Shown piece by piece: positions 10,032 to 17,775 of a stretch of DNA of 64,000 bases (within the stretch, counting starts at the first letter, position 1; each line of letters begins with the position of its first letter). Made by a program: the position numbers and the translations under genes. The DNA is taken from positions 1 to 64,000 of the forward strand of contig NZ_FONY01000005.1 in NCBI RefSeq assembly GCF_900113045.1, in the 5' to 3' direction. Under the pieces are notes generated by a model that worked only from the letters and a program-made list of their open reading frames with translations, was not told the DNA's origin and searched no databases. This DNA is from Thermoflexibacter ruber. GTDB taxonomy: Bacteria; Bacteroidota; Bacteroidia; Cytophagales; Thermoflexibacteraceae.

Positions 10032-11249
10032 ATGTTAGACATACATCAAATTCGCAAACAATTTCCTATTTTACATCAAGAAGTCAATGGCAAACCCTTA
10101 GTGTATTTTGATAACGCCGCTACTTCTCAAAAACCTGCTCACGTAATTGAGGCTTTGACCAACTATTATCAAGGATACAATTCCAATGTGCATCGTGGCG
10201 TACATCATTTGGCAGAAAAGGCTACCCATGCTTTCGAGGAAAGCAGGGAAGCGGCGCGCAGATTTATTAATGCAGGTTCTTTGGAGGAAGTAATTATCAC
10301 CAAAGGGACAACCGAAGGAATAAACTTGGTAGCTAATGCTTATGGTCGGGCTTTTATTGATGAAGGAGATGAGATTATTATTAGCACTATGGAGCATCAC
10401 TCTAACATCGTGCCTTGGCAGATGCTCTGCGAAGAAAAAGGAGCAAAATTAAAAGTCATACCTATCAATGATGCAGGAGAGTTGGACATGGAAGCCTACG
10501 AAAAGATGCTCAATGAACGTACTAAAATTGTAGCTGTTGTTTACATTTCTAATGCCTTAGGTACGATTAATCCTGTCAAAGAAATTATCAGATTGGCGCA
10601 CAAAGCAAAGGCAGTAGCCCTCATAGACGGGGCGCAAGCAAGTCCGCACCTGAACGTAGATGTGCAAGACCTTGATGCAGACTTTTTTGTATTTTCTGCT
10701 CATAAGGTTTACGGTCCAACGGGGATTGGTATTTTATACGGCAAAAAGGCAATTTTGGAAAAAATGCCTCCCTATCTGGGTGGTGGAGAGATGATTAAAG
10801 AAGTTACTTTTGAAAAAACCACTTACAACGACTTACCTTATAAGTTTGAGGCTGGTACGCCCAATATTGGAGATGCCGTTGCCTTGAAATATGCTTTAGA
10901 GTTTGTAGAAAATGTTGGTAAAGACAATATTGCAAGGCATGAATACGAACTGCTTACCTATGCTACCGAACAGATGCAAGATATTCCTAAAATCAAAATC
11001 ATAGGTACAGCTAAAGAAAAAGCAGGAGTTATTTCCTTTGTTGCTGAGGGCATTCATCATTTTGACTTGGGCATGATGCTCGATGCCAATGGGATTGCGG
11101 TTCGTACAGGCAATCATTGCACCATGCCTTTGATGAGTAGATTTGGCATTAGCGGTACAGCCAGAGCTTCTTTTGCCGTTTATAATACCAAAGAAGAAGT
11201 AGATATTTTTGCCAAAGAGCTTAAAAAAGCCATAGAAGTAATGAGTTAG
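10032..11249 (+). CDS. sufS: SufS-family cysteine desulfurase
   Basis: This is a 405-residue PLP enzyme of class V. It removes sulfur from cysteine as an enzyme-bound persulfide for Fe-S cluster assembly. The start at 10032 gives the standard SufS beginning (MLDIHQIRKQFPILHQEVNG); the longer frame from 9918 would begin inside the rocD terminator. Visible motifs are YFDNAATSQKP, the PLP lysine in FSAHKVYGPTGIG (K225), and the catalytic cysteine in RTGNHCTMPLMSRFGI (C363). The usual form around the cysteine is RTGHHCAQPLM, so the residues before and after are slightly variant. No sufBCD, sufU or sufE gene is adjacent. The stop overlaps the convergent next gene by 4 bp. Confidence 0.93.
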   Translation: MLDIHQIRKQFPILHQEVNGKPLVYFDNAATSQKPAHVIEALTNYYQGYNSNVHRGVHHLAEKATHAFEESREAARRFINAGSLEEVIITKGTTEGINLVANAYGRAFIDEGDEIIISTMEHHSNIVPWQMLCEEKGAKLKVIPINDAGELDMEAYEKMLNERTKIVAVVYISNALGTINPVKEIIRLAHKAKAVALIDGAQASPHLNVDVQDLDADFFVFSAHKVYGPTGIGILYGKKAILEKMPPYLGGGEMIKEVTFEKTTYNDLPYKFEAGTPNIGDAVALKYALEFVENVGKDNIARHEYELLTYATEQMQDIPKIKIIGTAKEKAGVISFVAEGIHHFDLGMMLDANGIAVRTGNHCTMPLMSRFGISGTARASFAVYNTKEEVDIFAKELKKAIEVMS

Positions 11250-12064
11250 TAAGGAAGAAATCTTAACCTGATTTCTTCGCCTATGTCTTTGGCTTTCAAG
11301 AGAAAGTGTACCCTTAGCCCGATAGTAGGTGTTAAAATGTTAAGTTTTCTATCGGGTTTTATTTGCTTACCATCTTTATCAAACTGTGCCAAAGCAAAAA
11401 AATAGTCTGTTTCATGGATAAAAAATAAGCCCACACTCCACTTAGGGTTCAAGAAATACGCTACCTCTGCCTTGAGGCGAGTTTGGTCTATGCGGCGTTT
11501 GTTTTGAGGAACAGAAGGATTGCGCCAGTCAAACCAAGTCATGAGTTCGTAGGTCAAAGACGGTCTAAGTATATTGCCATTTCCTAAGACAAAATTATGT
11601 GCTAAGCCAGCTAAACCAGAGAATCTACCTTGATTTTCAAGGGTTTTTGATAGATAGCTAACTTGTTCTACTCCAAATTGTTTGAAAAACTCTACTTCAC
11701 CAATTTTTCCAGAGTGATTCAAATAGATTTTGGAAAAAAAAGTATCAAAGCGTTTTTCCATGACATATCTACCTGAAACTCCTAAGTTCCATTGATTAGA
11801 AAAGCGAAACTCGTAGCCCAAAGTATGTTGCATTAAGTATAGAGGAGCAACACTTAAATTTTCTACTAAGGGCGAAGTGCTGTATTTGAGGTTACTTTCT
11901 GCAAAAAGCATACTTCCATTTTTAGAAAAGTACTCAAAATTAAAATTAAACCAATAGGAAGTGGCTTGGATAGAACGCTCAGTTGGCATGACTTGAGCAA
12001 ATGAATAAAGGACAAGAAGATTAAAAATCAGAAAGATAGGGAATTGTCTTATGAGTTTAGCCAT
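11246..12064 (-). CDS. Outer-membrane beta-barrel protein, DUF2490-like
   Basis: The protein has 272 residues. A signal peptide (FLIFNLLVLYSFAQ) is followed by alternating aromatic and polar strands typical of a small outer-membrane barrel: QATSYWFNFNFEYF, HTLGYEFRFSNQWNLGVSGRY, LRPSLTYELMTWFDWRNP and a final aromatic residue (RFLPY). The arrangement, including WFDWR and the run of R/K before the last strands, resembles the DUF2490 family of Bacteroidota barrels, whose substrate is unknown. It lies 109 bp downstream of eboA on the same strand and converges on sufS with a 4-bp overlap. A TAGTTTTG -7-like box at 12132-12139 may drive it independently. Family assignment is by eye and moderate. 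Confidence 0.6.
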   Translation of the reverse strand: MAKLIRQFPIFLIFNLLVLYSFAQVMPTERSIQATSYWFNFNFEYFSKNGSMLFAESNLKYSTSPLVENLSVAPLYLMQHTLGYEFRFSNQWNLGVSGRYVMEKRFDTFFSKIYLNHSGKIGEVEFFKQFGVEQVSYLSKTLENQGRFSGLAGLAHNFVLGNGNILRPSLTYELMTWFDWRNPSVPQNKRRIDQTRLKAEVAYFLNPKWSVGLFFIHETDYFFALAQFDKDGKQIKPDRKLNILTPTIGLRVHFLLKAKDIGEEIRLRFLPY

Positions 12065-12131
12065 ATATTTTCAAATTTCTTTTCCATTTATTTACGAGAT
12101 TTTTTTAATTGTGGTTGTGTAAGACAAGATA

Positions 12132-12139
12132 CAAAACTA
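12132..12139 (-). promoter_or_regulatory. Possible -7 box for the DUF2490-like gene
   Basis: On the minus strand this reads TAGTTTTG, a match to TAnnTTTG, 67 bp before the start codon. I found no TTTG/TTG at the right distance, so support is weak. Confidence 0.3.
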
Positions 12140-12173
12140 CAATTAACATCTTTGCTCAGCATGTTCTTTCTTT

Positions 12174-13079
12174 TTATTGGTTTGCTTCGTGCCACTGCTC
12201 TGAAATACTTTCCCAAGAAAACTCTCCTTTTAAGGCTTTTTCTTTCAAATCCTCCATTCCTGTCAATAATTCCTTAACTTGCGCATGACTGCTTTCCAAG
12301 CATACCAACACTAAGGCTTGTCTTTGCAAAATATCATTGCTTTCTTTGAGTTTTTCTAAGTCTTTTAAGATGGTATCATTGATAAAATGTACCACAGGCA
12401 TCCATAGCTCGGGGGTAACTTTGCGACCTGCTGCCCATCTCTCATGAGCAAAATCGGAGCAGATTTGGGCTAAAGTCGCATTGGCTCTTTGCTTGATGCC
12501 TTGGATTTGATAGATTTTTTTCCCTGTAAAAATGGCTTTTAAAAATAGTTGATTCCAAGCATTTTCATCTAAAAACTCCGCAGGGAAGGGATTATTAAGG
12601 GCTACCGCCTCAAACACGGGAGCCATATTGGTTCTGATGCCTTCCGTGCATTGATAAATATATTTTTCTGGGAAAGGTAAAAGTGGCAAAGCGGCGTAAA
12701 GAGCTACCAGCTCATTTACTTCGGCAGTTTGGAATACTTTGCTTAGGATAGATACGTGATTTTCTGCATTTTCTGTCGGTAAGTATAATACAAAAAGTAT
12801 TCTTGTTGTTCTGTCTATTGTCCAATTTTTGAGAGTAAAGCCTTTGCGGATAGCGTTTGCTTCTGACTCTTCCATAGGACTAAGATGTAAATTTTGCTTT
12901 CCTACAAACCGCGGTGCAGAGGTAAAGGCAATATAGAAGTTTTGGGTAGAAAAACTATTAGCAAGTAGATGGATTTTCTGTTCTATCCAATTTTTAGCTT
13001 TTTCATCTACTTGTCTTACAAGAAGTTGATACAAAAAATTTCTTGCTTCAATTATGTCAGTTTGAAAAGTAGGCATCAT
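12174..13079 (-). CDS. eboA: EboA-family protein
   Basis: This is a 301-residue cytoplasmic-looking protein without signal peptide or membrane segments. The central block matches what I know of EboA: LDENAWNQLFLKAIFTG, then ...RANATLAQICSDFAHERWAAGR, followed by KVTPELWMPVVHF. EboA is part of the ebo cluster, which in cyanobacteria has been linked to moving secondary-metabolite precursors to the periplasm; its biochemical activity is unknown. Normally it sits with a TatD-like hydrolase, a UbiA prenyltransferase, a dehydroquinate-synthase-like protein and a TIM-barrel protein. None of these is adjacent here. A possible ebo partner, the phosphodiesterase-family gene at 33966, is 21 kb away. The start could also be the second of two adjacent ATGs (13076). 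Confidence 0.8.
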   Translation of the reverse strand: MMPTFQTDIIEARNFLYQLLVRQVDEKAKNWIEQKIHLLANSFSTQNFYIAFTSAPRFVGKQNLHLSPMEESEANAIRKGFTLKNWTIDRTTRILFVLYLPTENAENHVSILSKVFQTAEVNELVALYAALPLLPFPEKYIYQCTEGIRTNMAPVFEAVALNNPFPAEFLDENAWNQLFLKAIFTGKKIYQIQGIKQRANATLAQICSDFAHERWAAGRKVTPELWMPVVHFINDTILKDLEKLKESNDILQRQALVLVCLESSHAQVKELLTGMEDLKEKALKGEFSWESISEQWHEANQ

Positions 13080-13108
13080 TGTTTTTTAAAATGTAAGTGT
13101 ATTTTATA

Positions 13109-13140
13109 CAAAATTAGCTGTTTTCAAACATACCTACAAG
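13109..13140 (-). promoter_or_regulatory. Promoter of eboA
   Basis: On the minus strand, TAATTTTG (13116-13109) fits the -7 consensus and CTTG (13140-13137) lies 20 bp upstream at the -33 position. The start codon is ~30 bp further on. This suggests that eboA is transcribed separately from the GH95 gene. Confidence 0.5.
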
Positions 13141-13148
13141 TTTGGAAT

Positions 13149-13189
13149 ATCCTATTAGCTAATTAATTCTGTTAATTAGCTGATAGGAT
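13149..13189. repeat. Long intergenic inverted repeat between GH95 and eboA
   Basis: Arms of 18 bp (13149-13166 and 13172-13189, core TAGCTAATTAA) pair with a single T/G exception around a 5-nt loop. It lies 22 bp beyond the GH95 stop codon and just upstream of the eboA promoter. There is no clear T-run on either side, so it is either a GH95 terminator of a weak kind or an operator-like palindrome. Confidence 0.75.
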
Positions 13190-13210
13190 TGACTGACTTA
13201 CTTATGCCTC

Positions 13211-15607
13211 TTACCATACCATTTCCATTTTTTTTCCTGCTTTCAAGGCAATAGTCTTTTTTTGGCTGCCATAAATGAGGGTAGTCGTTCCGTCTCTTTT
13301 AGCATAGACTGTTGTTTTTTTAAGTTTACTATTTTCCCAATCCATGCTTACCTCAAAACCTCCTCTGGCACAAATTCCTTTGACTGAACCACTTTCCCAA
13401 GCATCTGGCAGTGCAGGAAGCAAGCGAATCTCGCTTTCGCTGGATTGCACTAACATTTCTGCCACTGCCGCCGCACCTCCAAAATTGCCATCTATTTGGA
13501 AGGGAGGGTGAGCATCAAAAAGATTAGGATATGTTCCCCCTCCACCTGAATACTTCGGTCTTATGCCGTCAGGTTCTACGTAGTTGAGTAATTCTCGGTA
13601 CATTTTGTAGGCACGATTTCCGTCCCAAAGTCTTGCCCACAGGTTGATGCGCCAGCCTTTTGACCAGCCTGTGGTTTCATCTCCTTTGATTTCTAAGGTT
13701 TTGCGACAAGCGGCGGCTAATTCAGGCGTTTTCTCTGGGTTGATATGGTGAGCAGGGTAAAGCCCAAATAAGTGCGATTGGTGGCGGTGTTTGGGTTCGG
13801 GGTCTTCCCAATCATGATACCATTCTTGCAAGTTTCCTTTTTTCCCAATTTGGTAAGGATAAAGGCGAGCAAGGGCTTGCTCCAATTTTTGACGAAAATC
13901 GGCATCTGTGTTCAGAATTTTGGCAGCCTTGATAGTCTGGTCAAAAAGTTCTCTAATCATTGCCAAGTCAGAAGTAGCCCCATACAAGGTTGCTCCCTCG
14001 TAGCCGTCATGGGTGCGGTAGCGGTTTTCAGGCGAAGTTGATGGCGAGGTAATCAAATTTCCATTTTTATCTTCTACTAACCACTCTAAGCAGAATTGTG
14101 ATGCTCCTTTCATGAGGTCGTAGGCTTCATTTTTTAAGAAATTTTCATCTTTGGTAAAAATATAATGCTCCCACAAGTGCGTACTGAGCCATGCGCCTCC
14201 CATGTTCCAATTTGCCCAAACGGGGTCGCCTTTCCCAAAATCACCTACGGGATTGCTCATCGCCCATATATCCGAATTGTGGCAAGCCGCCCAACCGCCT
14301 ACTCCATAAAAAGTTTTCGCTGTAATTTTTCCTGTTTGGGCTATATTTTTGATAAAACTTAAAAATGGAGCGTGCATTTCAGAAAGATTGGTATTCTCAG
14401 CCAGCCAATAGTTTTCTTCTGCATTGATGTTAGTGGTGTAGTTACTGCTCCAAGGAGGGCGAATGTAGGGATTCCAAATTCCTTGCAGGTTGGCAGGCAC
14501 GCCAAGAGTACGAGAACTGCTAATTAACAAATAGCGACCATACTGAAAGTACAATATCTCTAAATTCTTGTCTTCCTTGCCTGTTGCATAGCGTTTGAGG
14601 CGTTCGTCAGTAGGCAAATCAGGGGCTTCAGTCCTGCCCAAATCTAAACTCACTCTTTTATAAAACTGCTGATAATCTTGTAGATGCGACTTTTTGATTT
14701 GTTTAAATGATTTTTTCAAAGCTTTTGCCATTTTTTCGCTTGCTAATGCCTCATCATTTACTCCTTCGGTGGCTGGATTTTTGTCAAAACCATTAAAACT
14801 TGTGGCGATAGAAATAAAAACGAGTGCTTCCGTTCCGTCTTTGAGTCCCAAAGTGCTATCAGTGCTAACGATTGCACCGTCTGTAGGTTGGATTTTGATT
14901 AAGGTAGTAAATCGAGTACCTCTACCTTCTTCGAAAACTACGGCATTGGGTATATTTCCTCTATAATTGGGTTCGGCTTTGATAGGAGCGTAGCCCTTAG
15001 CTTTCAAGATTTTATCAGTTACAATAACTTTATTTCTAAGCAAGCTATTAAACTTCACCTCAAAATTTAATGTGCCTTTTTTGCTACTTGTGAGCCTAAT
15101 AAGCATGATTTGGTCGGGATAAGAAATGAAGTATTCACGAGCAAACTGAACGCCATTTACCTGGTAATTTACTTTTGAAATTGCCTCTCCCAAATTGAGT
15201 TCCCGATAATAATTGCTGGCGTTGCCTTCATGTTTAAAATCTATAAACATAGTCCCAAGTGGGGCGTAAGATTCTGAGAACTTACCTTGTAGCTTTTTAT
15301 TGAGTTCGTCAGCTAATTTGTAATCCTCATTTCTAAGTGCCTCCCTAATGGCAGGAACGTTTTTGTATGCCTCTGGATTCATGTTAGGATTGACAGGTTC
15401 GCCAGACCAAAGCGTGATGTCATTTAGGAAGATTTTGTCAGAAGCCACACCACCGAAAACCGAAGCCCCCATTTTTCCATTGCCTAAGACCAAAGTTTCC
15501 TCAAAATACTGTGCTGCTTGTTTATACCAAAGCGTTTGGGCAGACTGGGAATAGCAAATGAAGCAAGTGAAAAAAAATGGAACGAATAGATAAAGTGTTT
15601 TTTTCAT
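13211..15607 (-). CDS. Glycoside hydrolase family 95, probable alpha-L-fucosidase
   Basis: The protein has 798 residues, a signal peptide (LYLFVPFFFTCFICYS) and full GH95 length: N-terminal beta-sandwich (LWYKQAAQYFEETLVLGNGKMGASVFGG), (alpha/alpha)6 barrel and C-terminal beta domain. GH95 enzymes hydrolyse alpha-1,2-L-fucosides, or alpha-L-galactosides in some members, by inversion. The residues corresponding to the known catalytic set are present: N393 and N395 in TNINAEENYW, the acid E527 in TSPSTSPENRY, and D706 in FQIDGNFGG. HQSHLFGLYPAHHI is also typical. There is no T9SS tail, so a periplasmic location is likely. It lies 31 bp after hisA on the same strand and ~2.2 kb from SusD, so it could serve the nearby SusCD importer, though hisA and two other genes lie between. 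Confidence 0.9.
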   Translation of the reverse strand: MKKTLYLFVPFFFTCFICYSQSAQTLWYKQAAQYFEETLVLGNGKMGASVFGGVASDKIFLNDITLWSGEPVNPNMNPEAYKNVPAIREALRNEDYKLADELNKKLQGKFSESYAPLGTMFIDFKHEGNASNYYRELNLGEAISKVNYQVNGVQFAREYFISYPDQIMLIRLTSSKKGTLNFEVKFNSLLRNKVIVTDKILKAKGYAPIKAEPNYRGNIPNAVVFEEGRGTRFTTLIKIQPTDGAIVSTDSTLGLKDGTEALVFISIATSFNGFDKNPATEGVNDEALASEKMAKALKKSFKQIKKSHLQDYQQFYKRVSLDLGRTEAPDLPTDERLKRYATGKEDKNLEILYFQYGRYLLISSSRTLGVPANLQGIWNPYIRPPWSSNYTTNINAEENYWLAENTNLSEMHAPFLSFIKNIAQTGKITAKTFYGVGGWAACHNSDIWAMSNPVGDFGKGDPVWANWNMGGAWLSTHLWEHYIFTKDENFLKNEAYDLMKGASQFCLEWLVEDKNGNLITSPSTSPENRYRTHDGYEGATLYGATSDLAMIRELFDQTIKAAKILNTDADFRQKLEQALARLYPYQIGKKGNLQEWYHDWEDPEPKHRHQSHLFGLYPAHHINPEKTPELAAACRKTLEIKGDETTGWSKGWRINLWARLWDGNRAYKMYRELLNYVEPDGIRPKYSGGGGTYPNLFDAHPPFQIDGNFGGAAAVAEMLVQSSESEIRLLPALPDAWESGSVKGICARGGFEVSMDWENSKLKKTTVYAKRDGTTTLIYGSQKKTIALKAGKKMEMVW

Positions 15608-15638
15608 ATTTGTAGATAGGAATAAGCTAATTTGGGTA

Positions 15639-16358
15639 CTAATTAATCAATATTTTTAATTCTTCCAAATTAATTTTATTTTCATAAAGGGCTTTGCCTA
15701 CTATCGCTCCTTTCATGCCTATATTTTTGAGGTCTATGAGGTCTTGCAAGTTACTTACTCCCCCGCTTGCTATCAAAGAAGCATGAGGTAGGTTTTGTCT
15801 AAGGTGTTTGTAAAGTTCTATAGAAGTGCCTGCTAACATGCCGTCTTTGCTTACATCTGTGCAAATAACATATTTTACTCCTTTTTGCAAATACCCTTTA
15901 ATAAATGAAGTAACAGTGATGTCTGAGGTTTCCTGCCAGCCACTTATCGCTATTTTGTCTTCTTTGACATCTGCCCCTAAGATAATACGCTCAGCTCCAT
16001 ATAGTTGTAACCACTTTTCAAACAAGGCAGGCTGGCGTATAGCAATGCTTCCCCCTGTAACCTGAGCCGCTCCACTATCAAAAGCCAATTTGATGTCGTC
16101 ATCTGACTGCACCCCCCCTCCAAAATCAATTTTTAGTTTAGTATTTTTCGCAATATTTTCTAAAACTTTATGATTGACTATTTTTTTTTGCCTTGCGCCG
16201 TCTAAATCAACTAAGTGTAAGCGTCTTAAGCCCGCACTCTCAAACTGCTGAGCTACTTCCAGTGGATTTTCATTGTATTGTTTTTGTTGGTTAAAATCTC
16301 CTTGTGAGAGTCTTACACACTTCCCATTGATGATGTCTATGGCAGGAATGATGTCCAT
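15639..16358 (-). CDS. hisA: HisA, ProFAR isomerase of histidine biosynthesis
   Basis: This is a 239-residue TIM-barrel protein of standard HisA length. It isomerises the 5'-ProFAR aminoaldose to the ketose (PRFAR) in histidine synthesis. Both catalytic aspartates are visible: D8 in MDIIPAIDI and D130 in LGADVKEDK. The phosphate-binding FGGGVQSDDD, TDVSKDGMLAG and LIASGGVSNLQDL segments are intact. It is placed oddly, alone between a LysM-protein gene (40 bp upstream) and the GH95 gene (31 bp downstream), all on the minus strand, with no other his gene in the window. The three may share a transcript starting at the LysM promoter. Confidence 0.93.
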   Translation of the reverse strand: MDIIPAIDIINGKCVRLSQGDFNQQKQYNENPLEVAQQFESAGLRRLHLVDLDGARQKKIVNHKVLENIAKNTKLKIDFGGGVQSDDDIKLAFDSGAAQVTGGSIAIRQPALFEKWLQLYGAERIILGADVKEDKIAISGWQETSDITVTSFIKGYLQKGVKYVICTDVSKDGMLAGTSIELYKHLRQNLPHASLIASGGVSNLQDLIDLKNIGMKGAIVGKALYENKINLEELKILIN

Positions 16359-16398
16359 GATAGTTTTTTGATTAGGTTTTATAGAAATTTAAATAAAA

Positions 16399-16908
16399 TT
16401 AATTTTTACGTGGAATAGGAATCACAATTACTTGGTCAGCCCAAAGTTGTTTAGGATTCTTGATTTTGTTCGCTTCAATGACTTGCAGGCTTTGTAATCC
16501 ATATTGCTTAGCTATTTTTTCTATAGTTTCGCCTTGTTTTACTCTATGCAATGCTCTAATACGCACTTTCAATTTTTGGTTTTCAATAATTTTATCGTCG
16601 TCAAGTTGATTGAGTACTTTTATTGAGTCTATACTCATATTAAATTTTTCTGCAATTTTACTCAAGACTTCATTTTTACTTACACGATAAGAATAAACGA
16701 TAGAATCTTTGAAATCAGCAAGATAAAGAGAATCAATAGGGTTGTTGTTTTGAGTTGAATCTACGGGAATAAGCTTTTTTCTTTTCCAAGGGGGATTGGT
16801 CTGTAACATGATGTCAATAGTAAAGTATGCCACCAAAGCAACAAAAGCCACAGTGATAAATAGTAGTGTTTTCTGTTTTTTGGGTTGAGGAGTATTTACT
16901 GTTTCCAA
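16399..16908 (-). CDS. Membrane-anchored protein with two LysM domains
   Basis: The protein has 169 residues. A short lysine-rich cytoplasmic start is followed by one membrane segment (residues ~14-35, LLFITVAFVALVAYFTIDIM), a ~35-residue linker, then two LysM domains: ~71-115 (YRVSKNEVLSKIAEKFNMS) and ~118-165 (HRVKQGETIEKIAKQYGLQ). LysM modules bind peptidoglycan or chitin-like glycans, so the likely role is a cell-wall contact protein facing the periplasm. No hydrolase domain is attached. It is the first gene of a minus-strand run with hisA and GH95 and is divergent from the SDR gene. A well-formed promoter lies at 16952-16984. Confidence 0.8.
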   Translation of the reverse strand: METVNTPQPKKQKTLLFITVAFVALVAYFTIDIMLQTNPPWKRKKLIPVDSTQNNNPIDSLYLADFKDSIVYSYRVSKNEVLSKIAEKFNMSIDSIKVLNQLDDDKIIENQKLKVRIRALHRVKQGETIEKIAKQYGLQSLQVIEANKIKNPKQLWADQVIVIPIPRKN

Positions 16909-16951
16909 GATAGATTATTGTTTAAACTTTTGGATTTACTGATTTTTTTCA

Positions 16952-16984
16952 CAAATTTACAATAACAAATCTAAATCATACAAA
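16952..16984 (-). promoter_or_regulatory. Promoter of the LysM gene (and perhaps hisA-GH95)
   Basis: On the minus strand TTTG (16984-16981) and TAAATTTG (16959-16952) are separated by 21 bp, matching the Bacteroidota -33/-7 consensus. The start codon is ~44 bp downstream. Confidence 0.65.
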
Positions 16985-16990
16985 TATACC

Positions 16991-17686
16991 ATGATTGTAG
17001 TTACAGGAGGTACCAAAGGAATAGGTAAGGCTATCGTAGAGAAGTTTGCTTCTCAGGGTATCAATGTGGCAACTTGCTCACGCACTAAAAGCCAACTTAT
17101 AGCACTACATAGCGAAATAGAAACCAAATACAATGTCAATCTGCACTACTTAGAAGTAGATATGTCAGAAAGACGCGACATAGATATGTTTGTCAATTAT
17201 CTTCGCAGTTTTGACGAACCTATAGACGCAATCATCAATAATACAGGGTTTTATATAGCTGGTCAGTTGCATACAGAAGACGAAGGCATCTTAGAATCCA
17301 TGATGCGCACCAATGTATATAGTGCCTATCACCTTACACGTGGTTTGGTAGAAAGCATGATAGAAAGACAGCAAGGACATATTTTTAATGTTTGCTCTGT
17401 GGCAAGCATTAAAATTTTTCCTAACGGGGGTAGTTATAGCGTGTCTAAGTTTGCCTTGTATGGCATGACCAAACTCTTTCGCGAAGAGCTTAAAGAATAT
17501 GGTATCAAAGTTACAGCTGTACTTCCGGGTGCAACGCTTACTTCCAGTTGGGACGAGAACCAAGTCAGTCCTGAGCGATTGGTAAAGCCTGAAGATGTGG
17601 CAGAGGCTATCTTTACTGCTTATGCGATGTCAGCTTCCTCAGTAGTAGAGGAAATTATTATTAGACCTCAGTTAGGGGATTTGTAA
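16991..17686 (+). CDS. Short-chain dehydrogenase/reductase
   Basis: This is a classical SDR of 231 residues. The nucleotide-binding motif TGGTKGIG lies at residues 5-12, the structural NNTG (usually NNAG) at 83-86, and the catalytic set is S136, Y149 and K153 in CSVASIKIFPNGGSYSVSK. The lack of an acidic residue at the end of beta-2, with R31 in CSRTKSQL, is compatible with NADP(H) preference. The substrate cannot be told from the sequence. The gene is alone, divergent from the LysM gene and convergent with susD; a weak hairpin (around TAACAGTTA / TAACTGCTA, 17692-17720) lies after its stop. The C terminus (VVEEIIIRPQLGDL) is like that of the 3-oxoacyl-ACP reductase-like subgroup common in Bacteroidota. 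Confidence 0.85.
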   Translation: MIVVTGGTKGIGKAIVEKFASQGINVATCSRTKSQLIALHSEIETKYNVNLHYLEVDMSERRDIDMFVNYLRSFDEPIDAIINNTGFYIAGQLHTEDEGILESMMRTNVYSAYHLTRGLVESMIERQQGHIFNVCSVASIKIFPNGGSYSVSKFALYGMTKLFREELKEYGIKVTAVLPGATLTSSWDENQVSPERLVKPEDVAEAIFTAYAMSASSVVEEIIIRPQLGDL

Positions 17687-17775
17687 AAGAATAACAGTTA
17701 CCTAATAAAGATAACTGCTATCTAACAAACAAAATTGAATGAAAACTAACGTAGATATGATTAGAGATGAAAGAA

